Shown here: positions 8,890 to 17,784 of the stretch, piece by piece
Layout: the number at the start of each line of letters is the position of its first letter
Position numbering within the stretch: the stretch's first letter is position 1
Assembly: GCF_019797765.1 (NCBI RefSeq)
Contig: NZ_CP081862.1
Span: 2,356,001-2,420,000 of the forward strand
DNA from: Cellulomonas sp. C5510
GTDB lineage: Bacteria > Actinomycetota > Actinomycetes > Actinomycetales > Cellulomonadaceae
Length of the DNA: 64,000 nucleotides
Direction: 5' to 3'
Notes under the pieces: generated by a model
Seen by the model: the letters and a program-made list of their open reading frames with translations, nothing else
What the model was told of the DNA's origin: nothing
The model's database searches: none
Made by a program: the position numbers and the translations under genes

Positions 8890-10766
8890 CGCTCCACCTC
8901 CCGTTCGCTGCGGCCGTCCCGGCCCGCGTCGCCGGTGCCCGCCGCGCGTCCGTCGTCCGCCGGCGAGGACGTCGGGCCCCCGGGGCGGGCCACGCCGGGG
9001 ACGACGCCCCGGGGCCCCGGGCCGGTGGGCACCGGGCCGCCCGGTACCCCATCCCGGGGGGCCGCGGCGGCCGCCGGGCCCGTCGCGACGCCAGCAGCGT
9101 CCCGCGACGGGGCTCCGTGCGCCGCCCCCGGCGAGCGCCGTCGCCGGAGCAGGCCCGTCACGGTCGACCGGTCCAGCAGCCACACCGCCCCGACCACGAC
9201 CGACGCCGCGAGCGCGCCGCCCCCGGCCGCCGCGCCCACGGCCGCGCCGAGCCCCTCGGTGAACCGCTGCACCGCGTCGACGGTCCAGCGGCCCGCGACC
9301 GCACCGGCCACGCCTCCCAGCACGAGCACCGCGAGCGTGCGGGCGGTCCCAGCGATCGCACCGGCGCCTGCGGCGGACCGGACGGCCAGGAGGAGGAGGA
9401 TCCCGGCGACCACCATGCCGGTGGTGTTCCCGAGGGCGAGCGCCCGCAGCGTCGCCGGCCCGTCCTGCGCCCCCGGCGGCACCATCACGACGCACGCGAC
9501 CCAGGACGCCGCCACCACTGCCGCCCACCCGCCGCTGACGGCGAGCACCGCGAGCCGTCCCCGCTCCAGCGCGTACAGGGCACGCGACAGGTGGAAGATC
9601 AAGCCGAGCCCGAGGAGCCCGGGGGCGATGAGCGTCAGCGCGACGTCCACCGACGCGATGAGGCGCTCGTCGCCCGTGCCGATCGCGACGAACGCCCGCG
9701 CGACGGCCGGCGCTGCCGCGGCGAGCACCGCCGCGCCGACGGCCCCGGCGACCAGCACCGCCCGCGTCGTCACCGCCGCGAGCGGTGCGTACCCCTCGCG
9801 GCCGGGCCGGGCGGCGCGCTCGGCGAGCCGCGGGAACGTGCTCGTGGCCAGCGGGACGGCGAGCACGGCGTACGGCAGCAGGTACACCGCCTGCACGACC
9901 TGCTGGTACGCGGTCAGCGTGCCGTCGCCGCCGAACCGGCGCGCCATCCACAGGGTCGTCGCGAGCACGGCCACCTGCTGGGCGACGAGGCCGCCGACGC
10001 CGGCGAGCGCGAGGCCGCGAGCCCTCGCGGCGACACCTTCGGGGAACCGGAGCGTCGGACGCAGCCGCACACCGGACCGGTGCACGGGCACCAGCATCGG
10101 CAGACCCATGGCGAGGACCCCCGCTGTCGTGCCCCACGCCAGGAGCGCGGTCGCGCCGCCCGGCAGCACCCCGACGTCGCTCGACGCGGGGTCGACCTGG
10201 GCGTGCCGCAGCGCGGCACCGTAGCCCAGGTAGGTCAGGATCACCACGAGGCTGGACAGCACGGGGGCGAACGCGGGCCAGAAGAACCGGCGCTGCGCCT
10301 GCAGGACCCCGGACAGCACCACGGCGAGCCCGTAGAGCGGCAGCTGCACCGCGAACACCCGCAGGAAGAACACCACGAGGTCGTGGCCGGCGTCCGAGCG
10401 CGTCGTCGCGAGCAGCGCGATCGGCTCGGCCGCCAGTGCCAGCGCCACGGCCAGCAGCGTCAGGCCGCCGAGCGTCCAGCCGAGCATCGCGGAGGCGATG
10501 TGCGACACGTCGTCCCGCATCCCCCGGGCCAACGGCGCCGCGAGCACCGGGATCAGGGCGCCGGCGAGGGCACCGCCGGCCACGACCTCGAACAGCACGT
10601 TCGGCAGGGTGTTCGCCCACGCGTACGCGTCACCCGCCGCGGTGATGCCGACGTTGCCGGTGAACGCGAGCGTCCGCGCGAAGCCGAGCAGCCGGCTGAC
10701 GATCGTGACGACGGAGATCAGGGCCGCGGCGCCCGCGAGGCCCGACAGGACGCCCCGCCGGTTCAC
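8886..10766 (-). CDS. murJ: MurJ-family lipid flippase (MOP superfamily)
   Basis: This 626-residue integral membrane protein has about fourteen hydrophobic segments, starting with AALISVVTIVSRLLGFARTL, the typical MurJ opening with the conserved Arg. The family segment DAYAWANTLPNVLFEVVAGGAL follows. MurJ proteins flip lipid II or related undecaprenyl-linked intermediates to the outer leaflet. The last 90 or so residues are a proline/glycine-rich, charged disordered tail not seen in short MurJ proteins. It overlaps both neighbours by four bases. Actinobacteria often carry another MurJ gene elsewhere (mviN near the origin), so this one could serve a second polymer; the window cannot tell. Confidence 0.88.
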   Translation of the reverse strand: MNRRGVLSGLAGAAALISVVTIVSRLLGFARTLAFTGNVGITAAGDAYAWANTLPNVLFEVVAGGALAGALIPVLAAPLARGMRDDVSHIASAMLGWTLGGLTLLAVALALAAEPIALLATTRSDAGHDLVVFFLRVFAVQLPLYGLAVVLSGVLQAQRRFFWPAFAPVLSSLVVILTYLGYGAALRHAQVDPASSDVGVLPGGATALLAWGTTAGVLAMGLPMLVPVHRSGVRLRPTLRFPEGVAARARGLALAGVGGLVAQQVAVLATTLWMARRFGGDGTLTAYQQVVQAVYLLPYAVLAVPLATSTFPRLAERAARPGREGYAPLAAVTTRAVLVAGAVGAAVLAAAAPAVARAFVAIGTGDERLIASVDVALTLIAPGLLGLGLIFHLSRALYALERGRLAVLAVSGGWAAVVAASWVACVVMVPPGAQDGPATLRALALGNTTGMVVAGILLLLAVRSAAGAGAIAGTARTLAVLVLGGVAGAVAGRWTVDAVQRFTEGLGAAVGAAAGGGALAASVVVGAVWLLDRSTVTGLLRRRRSPGAAHGAPSRDAAGVATGPAAAAAPRDGVPGGPVPTGPGPRGVVPGVARPGGPTSSPADDGRAAGTGDAGRDGRSEREVER

Positions 10767-11704
10767 CGCCCGGGCACCCCGCCCGGCCCCGGCGCGTCCG
10801 GCCCCGGCATCCCGGAGGACGGCCGCGCCGGGGCCGGCACGTGCGCCGGGCGCCGGCCCCAACCGTCGACCTCCCGCAGCACCGGGGTTCGCGCGATGAC
10901 CTGCGTGAAGCTGATCCGCTCCGAGGCCACGGTGAGCGCCACCACGCCGGCCAGCAGCGCGGCGCGCACGGGTCGCGGGCACTGCTGGACCGCGACCACG
11001 CCGAGCGCCGCGCCGACGGCGTTCGCACCGGAGTCACCGAGCATGTCGCGCTCCGCCAGGTCGTCGGGGAGCTCGGCGGCGACCGCACCCAGCACCGCCG
11101 CGGCGGTCGCGCCGCCCCGGCCGCCGAGCACGCCCGCCGGGGCGGCCGCGATGCCCGCGGCCTTGAGCGCGCGACCGGGGCGCAGGTCGAGCAGGTTCAC
11201 GAGGTTCGCGCTGGCGGCCACCAGCGCACCGTCCACCGCGACGTCGACGAGCCGGAGCACGACCCGGCTCCGCCCGGCAGTCCGGGCGTCGTGCGGTCTG
11301 CTCAGCGCCGCCGCCACCAGGGCGCCCGCACCGATGCCCAGCACCTTGAGGCCACCCGTCGTCACCTCGCCGCGCGCGAGGGCGCCCAGGTGACCCTTGA
11401 GGCCCTTGCGGACCGCGCCCTCGCGGTCCTCGGTGAGGTCGTCGACCAGCCCGAAAGCCGTCGCGGCCCCGGTCGCGACAGCGAGCGCCGCGCCGTCACG
11501 GGTGGAGGGCGCGCCGACGAGGCCGCCCGCGAGCACGCCCGCGGCGACCGCCGGCCCACCCAGCAGGCTGACGGGCTCGCCGCGGTGGTTGGTGCGCTCC
11601 CACGTCCGCGCGCCGCCCGGCGGGTCGTCGTCGAGCAGGCCGCGCACCAGGGTCGTCGTGACCCGCGCGGCCGCAGCCGCCGCGAGCCGCCGCGCGACGC
11701 TCAC
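10763..11704 (-). CDS. Divergent MraY/WecA-like polyprenyl-phosphate phosphosugar transferase homolog
   Basis: This 313-residue hydrophobic protein keeps the skeleton of the MraY/WecA family in the right order: GLVDDL (residues 85-90, the Asp pair), GLKGHLGAL (101-109), NLVNLLDLRPGRALK (167-181, matching the NxxNxxDGxDGL region) and MLGDSGANAVGA (221-232, matching the MGDTGS motif). It differs from true MraY in that the second Asp of the DGxDG motif is replaced (DLRPG) and it is shorter, so its activity may be altered. A proline-rich tail ends the protein. Start (GTGA overlap with steB) and stop (overlap with murJ) tie it tightly to both. Substrate unknown. Confidence 0.7.
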   Translation of the reverse strand: MSVARRLAAAAAARVTTTLVRGLLDDDPPGGARTWERTNHRGEPVSLLGGPAVAAGVLAGGLVGAPSTRDGAALAVATGAATAFGLVDDLTEDREGAVRKGLKGHLGALARGEVTTGGLKVLGIGAGALVAAALSRPHDARTAGRSRVVLRLVDVAVDGALVAASANLVNLLDLRPGRALKAAGIAAAPAGVLGGRGGATAAAVLGAVAAELPDDLAERDMLGDSGANAVGAALGVVAVQQCPRPVRAALLAGVVALTVASERISFTQVIARTPVLREVDGWGRRPAHVPAPARPSSGMPGPDAPGPGGVPGR

Positions 11705-12753
11705 CCCTCGCCGCCCGCGTCGCCGGCGCCGTCCCCGGCGGTGTCGTCGGCCCCGGACGCGACGGGCGTGCGGTCCACCGGCGTCAGGACCGTGGTCTCG
11801 GGCAGCACGGTCATGTCCTCCCCGTGGCCGTAGTGGCCGCCGGTGCCCCCGATGCGGGCGTTGAGCGCGAGCGGGACGGACACCTGGCCTGTCGCCGTGT
11901 CGGCGTCCGAGACGGTCGTGATCGCCCGTGACGCGTCCTCGTCGGCCAGGATCGCCGACACCAGGGTGCCCTCGGCGAGCGGGCCGTCGACCACGACGGC
12001 GCCCTCGGACCGGGTCTGCGCGACGCGCGCCAGCGCGATCTGCGAGTCGAGCGCCGCCTGGAGCTCGTCGGCGTCTCCGCTCGGCTCCGTCCCGGCCTCC
12101 GCGGGCAGGACGGTGGGTGCGACGAGCACGACCGCGTCGGCGGGCGTCGTGACGTCAGCGCCGAAGGCGACCAGCGGGTCGTCCCCCGAGGTCAGCAGCT
12201 CCAGCAGGGTCGCCGCGTCGGTGCTGAGCTCGTCGGGCTGCGCCGGGTCGGCTCCCGTGAGGCCCTGGAGCAGCGCCTCGGCGAGCGCGGTGTCCGGCGT
12301 CGCGTCGTCGTCCGGCTGCGGGTCGAGGTAGGCCTCGATGTTGCCGACCAGCGCGGACCGGAACTGCCGCAGGTCCGTCGACGTCCACGCCGGGTTCAGC
12401 GTGACGTCCGCGCTGACGGTCGCGCCGGCGTCGGTGAGCTGGTCCTCGACGGCCGCGAGCGCGTCGCCGTCCACCGCACCGAGCGCGATGACGGCGACCC
12501 GACGGTCCTCGAGCGTGCCGTCGACCAGCTCGGCGCCCGCGGCGCGCACCCAGGTGTCGGCGGCAGCGAGGTCGGTGCTCGCGGCGTCGAGCTCGGCACG
12601 CAGCGCGTCCTTCTCGGCGCGGAGCTGGTCGACCTGGCCGGTGAGCGTGTCGCCGATCGTCTCCTTGAGCGGGCCGGCCCCGAGCGCGATGCCGACGGCC
12701 AGCGCCAGGAACACCGAGATCAGGGAGACGAGGTGGTAGCGGAAGTCGATCAC
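11701..12753 (-). CDS. steB: SteB/MctB-family protein (annotated elsewhere as copper transporter)
   Basis: This 350-residue protein has one N-terminal membrane segment (residues about 6-27, HLVSLISVFLALAVGIALG) followed by a coiled coil (QVDQLRAEKDALRAELDAAS) and an extracytoplasmic domain. It is the counterpart of M. tuberculosis Rv1698, described as MctB (copper) and, in Corynebacterium, as SteB, a partner of SteA in controlling the RipC peptidoglycan hydrolase during cell separation (family knowledge). No Cys/Met-rich metal site is obvious, and the neighbour is steA, so the division role seems the better reading here. The start is GTG, and 115 bp separate it from steA. Confidence 0.85.
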   Translation of the reverse strand: MIDFRYHLVSLISVFLALAVGIALGAGPLKETIGDTLTGQVDQLRAEKDALRAELDAASTDLAAADTWVRAAGAELVDGTLEDRRVAVIALGAVDGDALAAVEDQLTDAGATVSADVTLNPAWTSTDLRQFRSALVGNIEAYLDPQPDDDATPDTALAEALLQGLTGADPAQPDELSTDAATLLELLTSGDDPLVAFGADVTTPADAVVLVAPTVLPAEAGTEPSGDADELQAALDSQIALARVAQTRSEGAVVVDGPLAEGTLVSAILADEDASRAITTVSDADTATGQVSVPLALNARIGGTGGHYGHGEDMTVLPETTVLTPVDRTPVASGADDTAGDGAGDAGGEG

Positions 12754-12868
12754 AGGGAGCGCTCTCGGTCGGGTGCCGGCGTGAGGCGGGCACGGCGGGG
12801 GGCGGGACGGTCGGCGGAGACGCGGGACGCGCGGGAGGGTGGGGCGTGCTCGGCCCGACGGCCGGGGG

Positions 12869-14059
12869 TCACGGTGCGCCGCCGAACAGGGACCCGAACC
12901 AGGACACGAGGTCGTCCCAGCGGGCGCCGGTCAGGCCGATCAGCGTCTGACCGGCGGTGGTGGAGGCCAGCGCGACGCCGAGTGCCAGCAGACCGGCGAG
13001 CACCAGCAACGTGAGCTGGAGGTTCGAGATCCGGTTCCGGTACAGCCGCGACACGCCCTTGGCGTCGACCAGCTTGCCGCCCACGCGCAGCCGCGTGAGG
13101 AACGTGCTCGCCATGCCGGAACGCCCCTTGTCGAGGAACTCGACCAGCGTGGCGTGGGTGCCGACGGCGACGATGAGCTCGGCGCCCTTGTCGTCCGCGA
13201 GCAGCATGGCGACGTCCTCGCTGGTGCCGGTCGCCGGGAAGACGATGTGGGGCACGCCGAGCTGGTCCACGCGCGCGAGGCCCGGCGCGCGGCCGTCCCG
13301 GTAGGCGTGCACGACGATCTCGGCGCCGCAGCGCAGCGCCCGGTCGGAGACGGAGTCCATGTCCCCGACGATCATGTCGGGGGTCCACCCGGCCTCGAGG
13401 ATGGCGTCCGCCCCGCCGTCCACGCCGATGAGCACCGGCCGGTACTCGCGGATGTACGGGCGCAGCGTGACCAGGTCCTCCTTGTAGTGGTAGCCGCGCA
13501 CGACGATGAGGACCTGCCGGCCGTCGATGACGGTCGCGATGTCGGGCACGCCGACGCCGTCGAGCAGCAGGTCGCGCTCGCGCCGGAGGTAGTCCATGGT
13601 GTTCGCCGCGAACGACTCGAGCTGCACCGACAGGCCCTCGCGGGCGGCGGCCTGGTCGGTCGCCACGGTCTCGGGGGTCTGCACGACGCCCTCCGCCACC
13701 AGCCGGTCGCCGTCGTGCACCGCGCCGCCGGTGATCCGCAGCGAGCGGCCCTCGCGCAGCGTCATGATGTCCGGGCCGAGGTCGTCGACCAGCGGGATGC
13801 CGGCCGACACGAGGATGTCCGGGCCGAGGTTCGGGTAGCGCCCCGACGTCGAGCGGGCGGCGTTCAGCACCGCCGCGGGCTGGCAGGCGACGAGCGCCTC
13901 GGCCGAGACCCGGTCGATGTCGACGTGGTCGATCACCGCGATCTCCCCGGGCCGCAGCCGCTTGGTCAGCGACTTCGTGCGGGGGTCGACCCGGGCGGGG
14001 CCGACGAGCTCGCCCCCGGGGGGCGCGGCGGGGCGTCTACGCGAGGGCAGGAGTTTCAT
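12869..14059 (-). CDS. steA: SteA, putative cytokinetic ring / cell-separation protein
   Basis: This 396-residue protein matches the Rv1697/SteA family along its length. It shows SGRYPNLGPDILVSAGIPLVDD, the thiamin-pyrophosphokinase-like core (DGGADAILEAGWTPDMIVGDMDS), LADDKGAELIVAVGTHA and FLTRLRVGGKLVDAKGVSRLYRN, ending in one transmembrane segment (LTLLVLAGLLALGVALA). The C-terminal helix anchors it in the membrane. In Corynebacterineae SteA localises to the septum and acts with SteB on RipC-dependent daughter-cell separation. The ATG lies six bases after the recN stop without a clear ribosome-binding site, so translation probably depends on recN coupling. Confidence 0.92.
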   Translation of the reverse strand: MKLLPSRRRPAAPPGGELVGPARVDPRTKSLTKRLRPGEIAVIDHVDIDRVSAEALVACQPAAVLNAARSTSGRYPNLGPDILVSAGIPLVDDLGPDIMTLREGRSLRITGGAVHDGDRLVAEGVVQTPETVATDQAAAREGLSVQLESFAANTMDYLRRERDLLLDGVGVPDIATVIDGRQVLIVVRGYHYKEDLVTLRPYIREYRPVLIGVDGGADAILEAGWTPDMIVGDMDSVSDRALRCGAEIVVHAYRDGRAPGLARVDQLGVPHIVFPATGTSEDVAMLLADDKGAELIVAVGTHATLVEFLDKGRSGMASTFLTRLRVGGKLVDAKGVSRLYRNRISNLQLTLLVLAGLLALGVALASTTAGQTLIGLTGARWDDLVSWFGSLFGGAP

Positions 14060-14065
14060 CGGTGT

Positions 14066-15796
14066 TCATCGTGCCACGCTTCCCTGCTCCAGAAGCTCCG
14101 CTGCGTGCGCACGCGCCGCTCCGGACTCCTCCTGCCCGGAGAGCATGCGCGCGAGCTCGCGCACCCTGTCCTCCCCCGTGACCTCCCGCACGTCCGACGC
14201 GGTCACCGCGCCGTCGCGCGACTTCGTCACCACCAGGTGGCGGTCCGCGAACGCCGCCACCTGCGCGAGGTGCGTGACGACCAGGACCTGGGAGTTCCGC
14301 GCCAGAGAGGCGAGCCGGCGCCCCACCTCGGTCGCCGCACGGCCGCCGACGCCGGCGTCGACCTCGTCGAAGACGAACGTCCCCGGGCGGTGCTCGCCCT
14401 GGTCGGGCGACGTGGCGAGCGCCACCTCGAGCGCCAGCATCACACGCGAGAGCTCGCCCCCGGACGCGCCCTTGCCCAGCGGGCGGGCGGGTGCACCGGC
14501 GTGCGCCACCAGGAGCATCTCCACGACATCTCCACCGTGCGGACCCAGCTCGGGCGCAGGGTCGACCCGCACCTTGAGGGACGCGCCCGCCATCGCCAGG
14601 CCCGCGAGCTCCGCGGAGACGGTCGCGGCCAGGCGCGCGGCGGCCTCCCGACGTGCCGCCCCGACCCGGTCGGCGAGGTCGACCAGGCGCGCGTCCAGAC
14701 CGTCCCGCTGCGCGAGCAGACCGGTGACGCGCTCGTCGCCGTCGCCGATCTCGAGCAGCCGCCGGCTGCCCTCGTCCGCCCAGCGCAGCACCGCGGCGAC
14801 GTCCTCGCCGTACGACCGCGTCAGCGAGGTGAGCTCGGCGCGACGGGTCTGCGCGGCGTCCAGGCGCAGCGGGTCGGCCTGCAGGTCCTGGAGGTACGAC
14901 GACAGCTCCGTCGCGGCGTCCGCCAGCAGGTAGCCCGCCTCCGCGACGCGGTCGCGCAGCTCGGCCAGGCGCCCGTCGTGCACCCCCGCCCCGTCGAGCA
15001 GCCGCCGCGCGTGCTCGACGGCGCCGGCGGCCGTGGCGGCGTCGTCCGCTGCGTCGTCGTCCCCGACGAGAGCCGCGTGCGCCCCCGACGCGGCCGCGCG
15101 CAGGTCCTCCGCGTGCTCCAGCCGCTCGATCTCCGCCGCGAGCTGCTCGTCCTCCCCCGGCTGCGGGTCGACCCGCTCCACCTCGGCGAGCCCGAGCCGC
15201 AGCAGCTCCGCCTCCCGAGCGAGGTCCTGCCGTCGCGCGGTCAGGTCGTCGATCGTCGCCTGCAGCCGGGCGCGCTCCGCCCACGCCTCGCGGTACTCCC
15301 CGAGCAGGTCCTGGTGGGCCGCTCCGGCGAACGCGTCGAGCGCCTCCCGCTGGTGGGCGGGCGACCGGAGGCGCGCCTGGTCCTGCTGGCCGTGCACGGT
15401 CACGAGGTGCTCCGCCAGCTCCCCCAGCACGGCCTGCGGCACGGACCGACCGCCGAGGTGCGCGCGGGACCGGCCAGGGGCGTCCTCCGTCGGCGCCGTC
15501 ACCGTGCGCACGAGCACGAGCCCGCCGTCGTCGTCGAGAGCGGCGCCCGCCTCCCGCGCGCGGGCCAGCACCGGCGAGCCCGCGGCGACGAGGACCCGGC
15601 CCTCGACGACCGCCTGCGCCGCGCCGGTCCGGACGGTCGCCGGGTCGGCCTTGCCGCCCAGCAGCAGGTCGAGGCCGGTGAGCACCATCGTCTTGCCGGC
15701 ACCCGTCTCGCCGGACAGCACGGTCAGCCCCGGGTGCAGCCGCACCTGGGCGCCGGTGATGACGCCGAGGTCGCTGATGGAGATCTCCTCGAACAC
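14066..15796 (-). CDS. recN: DNA repair protein RecN
   Basis: This 576-residue SMC-like ATPase acts in double-strand-break repair. Walker A is GETGAGKT near residue 30, two coiled-coil arms fill the middle (ELLRLGLAEVERV and onward), and the C-terminal half has the signature GASGGELSRVMLALE and Walker B FVFDEVDAGVGGRAA. Length is standard. The start is GTG, three bases after the nadK stop, and steA follows six bases later, so nadK-recN-steA are one operon. The order tlyA-nadK-recN-steA-steB is that of M. tuberculosis. Confidence 0.96.
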   Translation of the reverse strand: MFEEISISDLGVITGAQVRLHPGLTVLSGETGAGKTMVLTGLDLLLGGKADPATVRTGAAQAVVEGRVLVAAGSPVLARAREAGAALDDDGGLVLVRTVTAPTEDAPGRSRAHLGGRSVPQAVLGELAEHLVTVHGQQDQARLRSPAHQREALDAFAGAAHQDLLGEYREAWAERARLQATIDDLTARRQDLAREAELLRLGLAEVERVDPQPGEDEQLAAEIERLEHAEDLRAAASGAHAALVGDDDAADDAATAAGAVEHARRLLDGAGVHDGRLAELRDRVAEAGYLLADAATELSSYLQDLQADPLRLDAAQTRRAELTSLTRSYGEDVAAVLRWADEGSRRLLEIGDGDERVTGLLAQRDGLDARLVDLADRVGAARREAAARLAATVSAELAGLAMAGASLKVRVDPAPELGPHGGDVVEMLLVAHAGAPARPLGKGASGGELSRVMLALEVALATSPDQGEHRPGTFVFDEVDAGVGGRAATEVGRRLASLARNSQVLVVTHLAQVAAFADRHLVVTKSRDGAVTASDVREVTGEDRVRELARMLSGQEESGAARAHAAELLEQGSVAR

Positions 15797-15799
15797 CGG

Positions 15800-16777
15800 T
15801 CAGCTCCCCTCCGCGGCCGGGGCACCCACCGCGTCGCCGGGGCGGCTCGGTCCGTCCGGCCGGGCCGTGTCCCCCCGGAGGGCGTCCTCGGGGCCGGTGC
15901 CGTGCGGGTGCGGCTCGTGCTCGTGCGAGCGACCCCGCCAGCCGGCGACAGGCAGGGCGAACTTGTTGACCAGGCGGTCCGTGAAGGGCGCCGGAGTGAG
16001 GCGCGCCAGCCGCACCGGCACGGGCGACCGGCGGACCTCCACGCGCGAGCCGGCCGGGACGTCGATGCGCCGGCGCCCGTCGCACACGAGCACGGCGGGC
16101 GACGGCGAGCGCGTCAGCACCTCGACCGCGACGACGCTGCGCGGGCCCACGACGAGCGGGCGCGCGAACAGCGCGTGCGCCGACAGCGGGACGACGATGA
16201 GGCTGTCGACCTCCGGCCACACCACCGGCCCCCCGGCGGAGAACGCGTGCGCGGTCGACCCGGTGGACGTCGCGAGCACCACGCCGTCGCACCCGAACGT
16301 CGACAGCGGCCGGTCGTCGACCTCGATCACCACCTCGACCATGCGCGCCGGCTCGGCCTTCTCCAGAGCGGCCTCGTTCAGCGCCCACGACGTCAGCGGG
16401 TCCGGCCGTCCGGGGACCTGCACCTGCACCTGCAGGGTGGTCCGCTCCTCGACCGTGTAGTCCCCCGCCGCGATGCGGCGCACGGCCTCCTTGATGTCGT
16501 CCCGCTCGCTCTCCGCGAGGAACCCGACGTGGCCGAGGTTGATCCCGAGCAGCGGCACGCCGGCTCCGCGTGCGAGCTCCGCCGCACGCAGGATCGTCCC
16601 GTCGCCGCCGAGGATCATCGCGAGCTCGATGTCGTGGAACGCCATGCCCGGGACGTCCTCGCCGGCGAGGACCGGCGTGAAACCGGCCGCCGTCAGGGCC
16701 GCTGCCGCCTCCTCGGTGGCCGTCACCGCCTCGGGCCGCCCGCTGTGCGTGACGACCAGCACCCTCCTGCTGCTCAT
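15800..16777 (-). CDS. nadK: NAD kinase
   Basis: This 325-residue cytoplasmic enzyme phosphorylates NAD+ to NADP+. It shows the GGDGT motif (MILGGDGTILRAAE), the NE/D substrate motif (WALNEAALEK), and the SGSTAH-like region TSTGSTAHAFSAGG. The last 50 residues are a charged, low-complexity tail (HEHEPHPHGTGPEDALRG) beyond the usual end of the domain. The ATG overlaps the tlyA stop (ATGA), and recN follows three bases after its stop. Confidence 0.96.
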   Translation of the reverse strand: MSSRRVLVVTHSGRPEAVTATEEAAAALTAAGFTPVLAGEDVPGMAFHDIELAMILGGDGTILRAAELARGAGVPLLGINLGHVGFLAESERDDIKEAVRRIAAGDYTVEERTTLQVQVQVPGRPDPLTSWALNEAALEKAEPARMVEVVIEVDDRPLSTFGCDGVVLATSTGSTAHAFSAGGPVVWPEVDSLIVVPLSAHALFARPLVVGPRSVVAVEVLTRSPSPAVLVCDGRRRIDVPAGSRVEVRRSPVPVRLARLTPAPFTDRLVNKFALPVAGWRGRSHEHEPHPHGTGPEDALRGDTARPDGPSRPGDAVGAPAAEGS

Positions 16778-17586
16778 GCCCCTGCACCCTCTCCGTCGTC
16801 CACGACCTCGTGCACCCGCGCGGCCAGGCTCTCGCCGACGAGGCCCGCCGGGCCTCGCCGCAGGTGCAGGAAGTACTCCACGTTGCCGCTCGGGCCGGGC
16901 AGCGGGCTCCGGGCCACGCCGAGCACCGCGAGGCCGAGGTCGCCCGCTGCGGCGGCGACGTCGAGCACCGCCTGCGCGCGCTGCCCGGGGGACCGCACCA
17001 CGCCACCGGCGCCGAGCCGGTCCCGCCCGACCTCGAACTGCGGCTTGACGAGCACGAGCAGGTCCGCCCCCGGCGCGGCGACCGCCACCAGGCCGGGGAG
17101 CACCAGCCGGAGCGAGATGAACGAGAGGTCACCCACCACGAGGCCGGGGGCCGGCGCGACGTCGCCCACCCCGAGGTACCGGACGTTGACGCCCTCGCGC
17201 GACTCCACCCGCGGGTCGGTGCGCAGCCGCTCCACGAGCTGACCGTGCCCGACGTCCACCGCGACGACACGGCGCGCGCCCCGGCGCAGCAGCACGTCCG
17301 TGAACCCGCCGGTGCTGGCGCCCGCGTCCAAGCAGTCGCGGTCGGTGACGTCGACCTCGAAGGCTGTGAGCGCGCCCAGCAGCTTGTGCGCACCGCGCGA
17401 CGCCCAGTCGTCGTCCGTCCCGCCGCCGACGACCTCCGGACGCTGGCCCTCCGCGAGCGGCAGGGCGGCCCGACGGACCGCGGCACCGTCGACGACCACG
17501 CGGCCGGCGGCGATCAGCTCCGCCGCGTGCCGGCGCGACCGGGCGAGGCCGTCGCGCACCAGCGCGGCGTCGACACGCGTCGCCAC
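16774..17586 (-). CDS. tlyA: TlyA family rRNA (cytidine-2'-O)-methyltransferase
   Basis: At 270 residues this is close to the 268 of M. tuberculosis TlyA. An S4 RNA-binding domain comes first (LARSRRHAAELIAAGRVVVDG), then the FtsJ-like methyltransferase with the SAM motif CLDAGASTGGFTDVLL and the catalytic Lys/Asp region KPQFEVGRD. TlyA 2'-O-methylates cytidines in 16S and 23S rRNA and makes ribosomes sensitive to capreomycin (family knowledge). The GTG at 17584-17586 gives the family length; the longer open frame to 17751 would add unrelated residues and overlap the small gene upstream. Confidence 0.93.
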   Translation of the reverse strand: MATRVDAALVRDGLARSRRHAAELIAAGRVVVDGAAVRRAALPLAEGQRPEVVGGGTDDDWASRGAHKLLGALTAFEVDVTDRDCLDAGASTGGFTDVLLRRGARRVVAVDVGHGQLVERLRTDPRVESREGVNVRYLGVGDVAPAPGLVVGDLSFISLRLVLPGLVAVAAPGADLLVLVKPQFEVGRDRLGAGGVVRSPGQRAQAVLDVAAAAGDLGLAVLGVARSPLPGPSGNVEYFLHLRRGPAGLVGESLAARVHEVVDDGEGAGA

Positions 17587-17591
17587 GCGCC

Positions 17592-17744
17592 TCAGCCCTC
17601 CGCGTCGGCGAGGCGGTCCTGGAGGGCGGCGTGCACGGCGTCGACGACGGCGAGCTGCTCGCGCAGCCCCAGCTCGGTGACGTCGGTCAGGCGCGACAGC
17701 GCCTCGTCCACCACCTGGTCGCCCGTCGGCTCCACGACTCCCAC
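17592..17744 (-). CDS. Small conserved protein upstream of tlyA (Rv1693-like)
   Basis: The 50-codon frame reads VGVVEPTGDQVVDEALSR and ends HAALQDRLADAEG. It is predicted helical and acidic. A short protein of this kind sits between the HAD phosphatase and tlyA in M. tuberculosis (Rv1693, from memory), which supports it being real. Two GTG codons (17744 or 17735) are possible; the first is given. The stop is five bases from the tlyA GTG. Function is not known. Its helical, acidic nature suggests a protein-protein contact, but that is a guess. Confidence 0.65.
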   Translation of the reverse strand: MGVVEPTGDQVVDEALSRLTDVTELGLREQLAVVDAVHAALQDRLADAEG

Positions 17745-17784
17745 TCCCCATCCACCGGTGCTGACGTCCCCCGCCTCCGTCAGG

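Noticed and set aside
12839..17242. Plus-strand open frame of 1467 codons across steA, recN, nadK and tlyA
   Set aside because: It is the antisense shadow of well-recognised genes. The product is low-complexity and matches no family; such long false frames are usual at this GC content.
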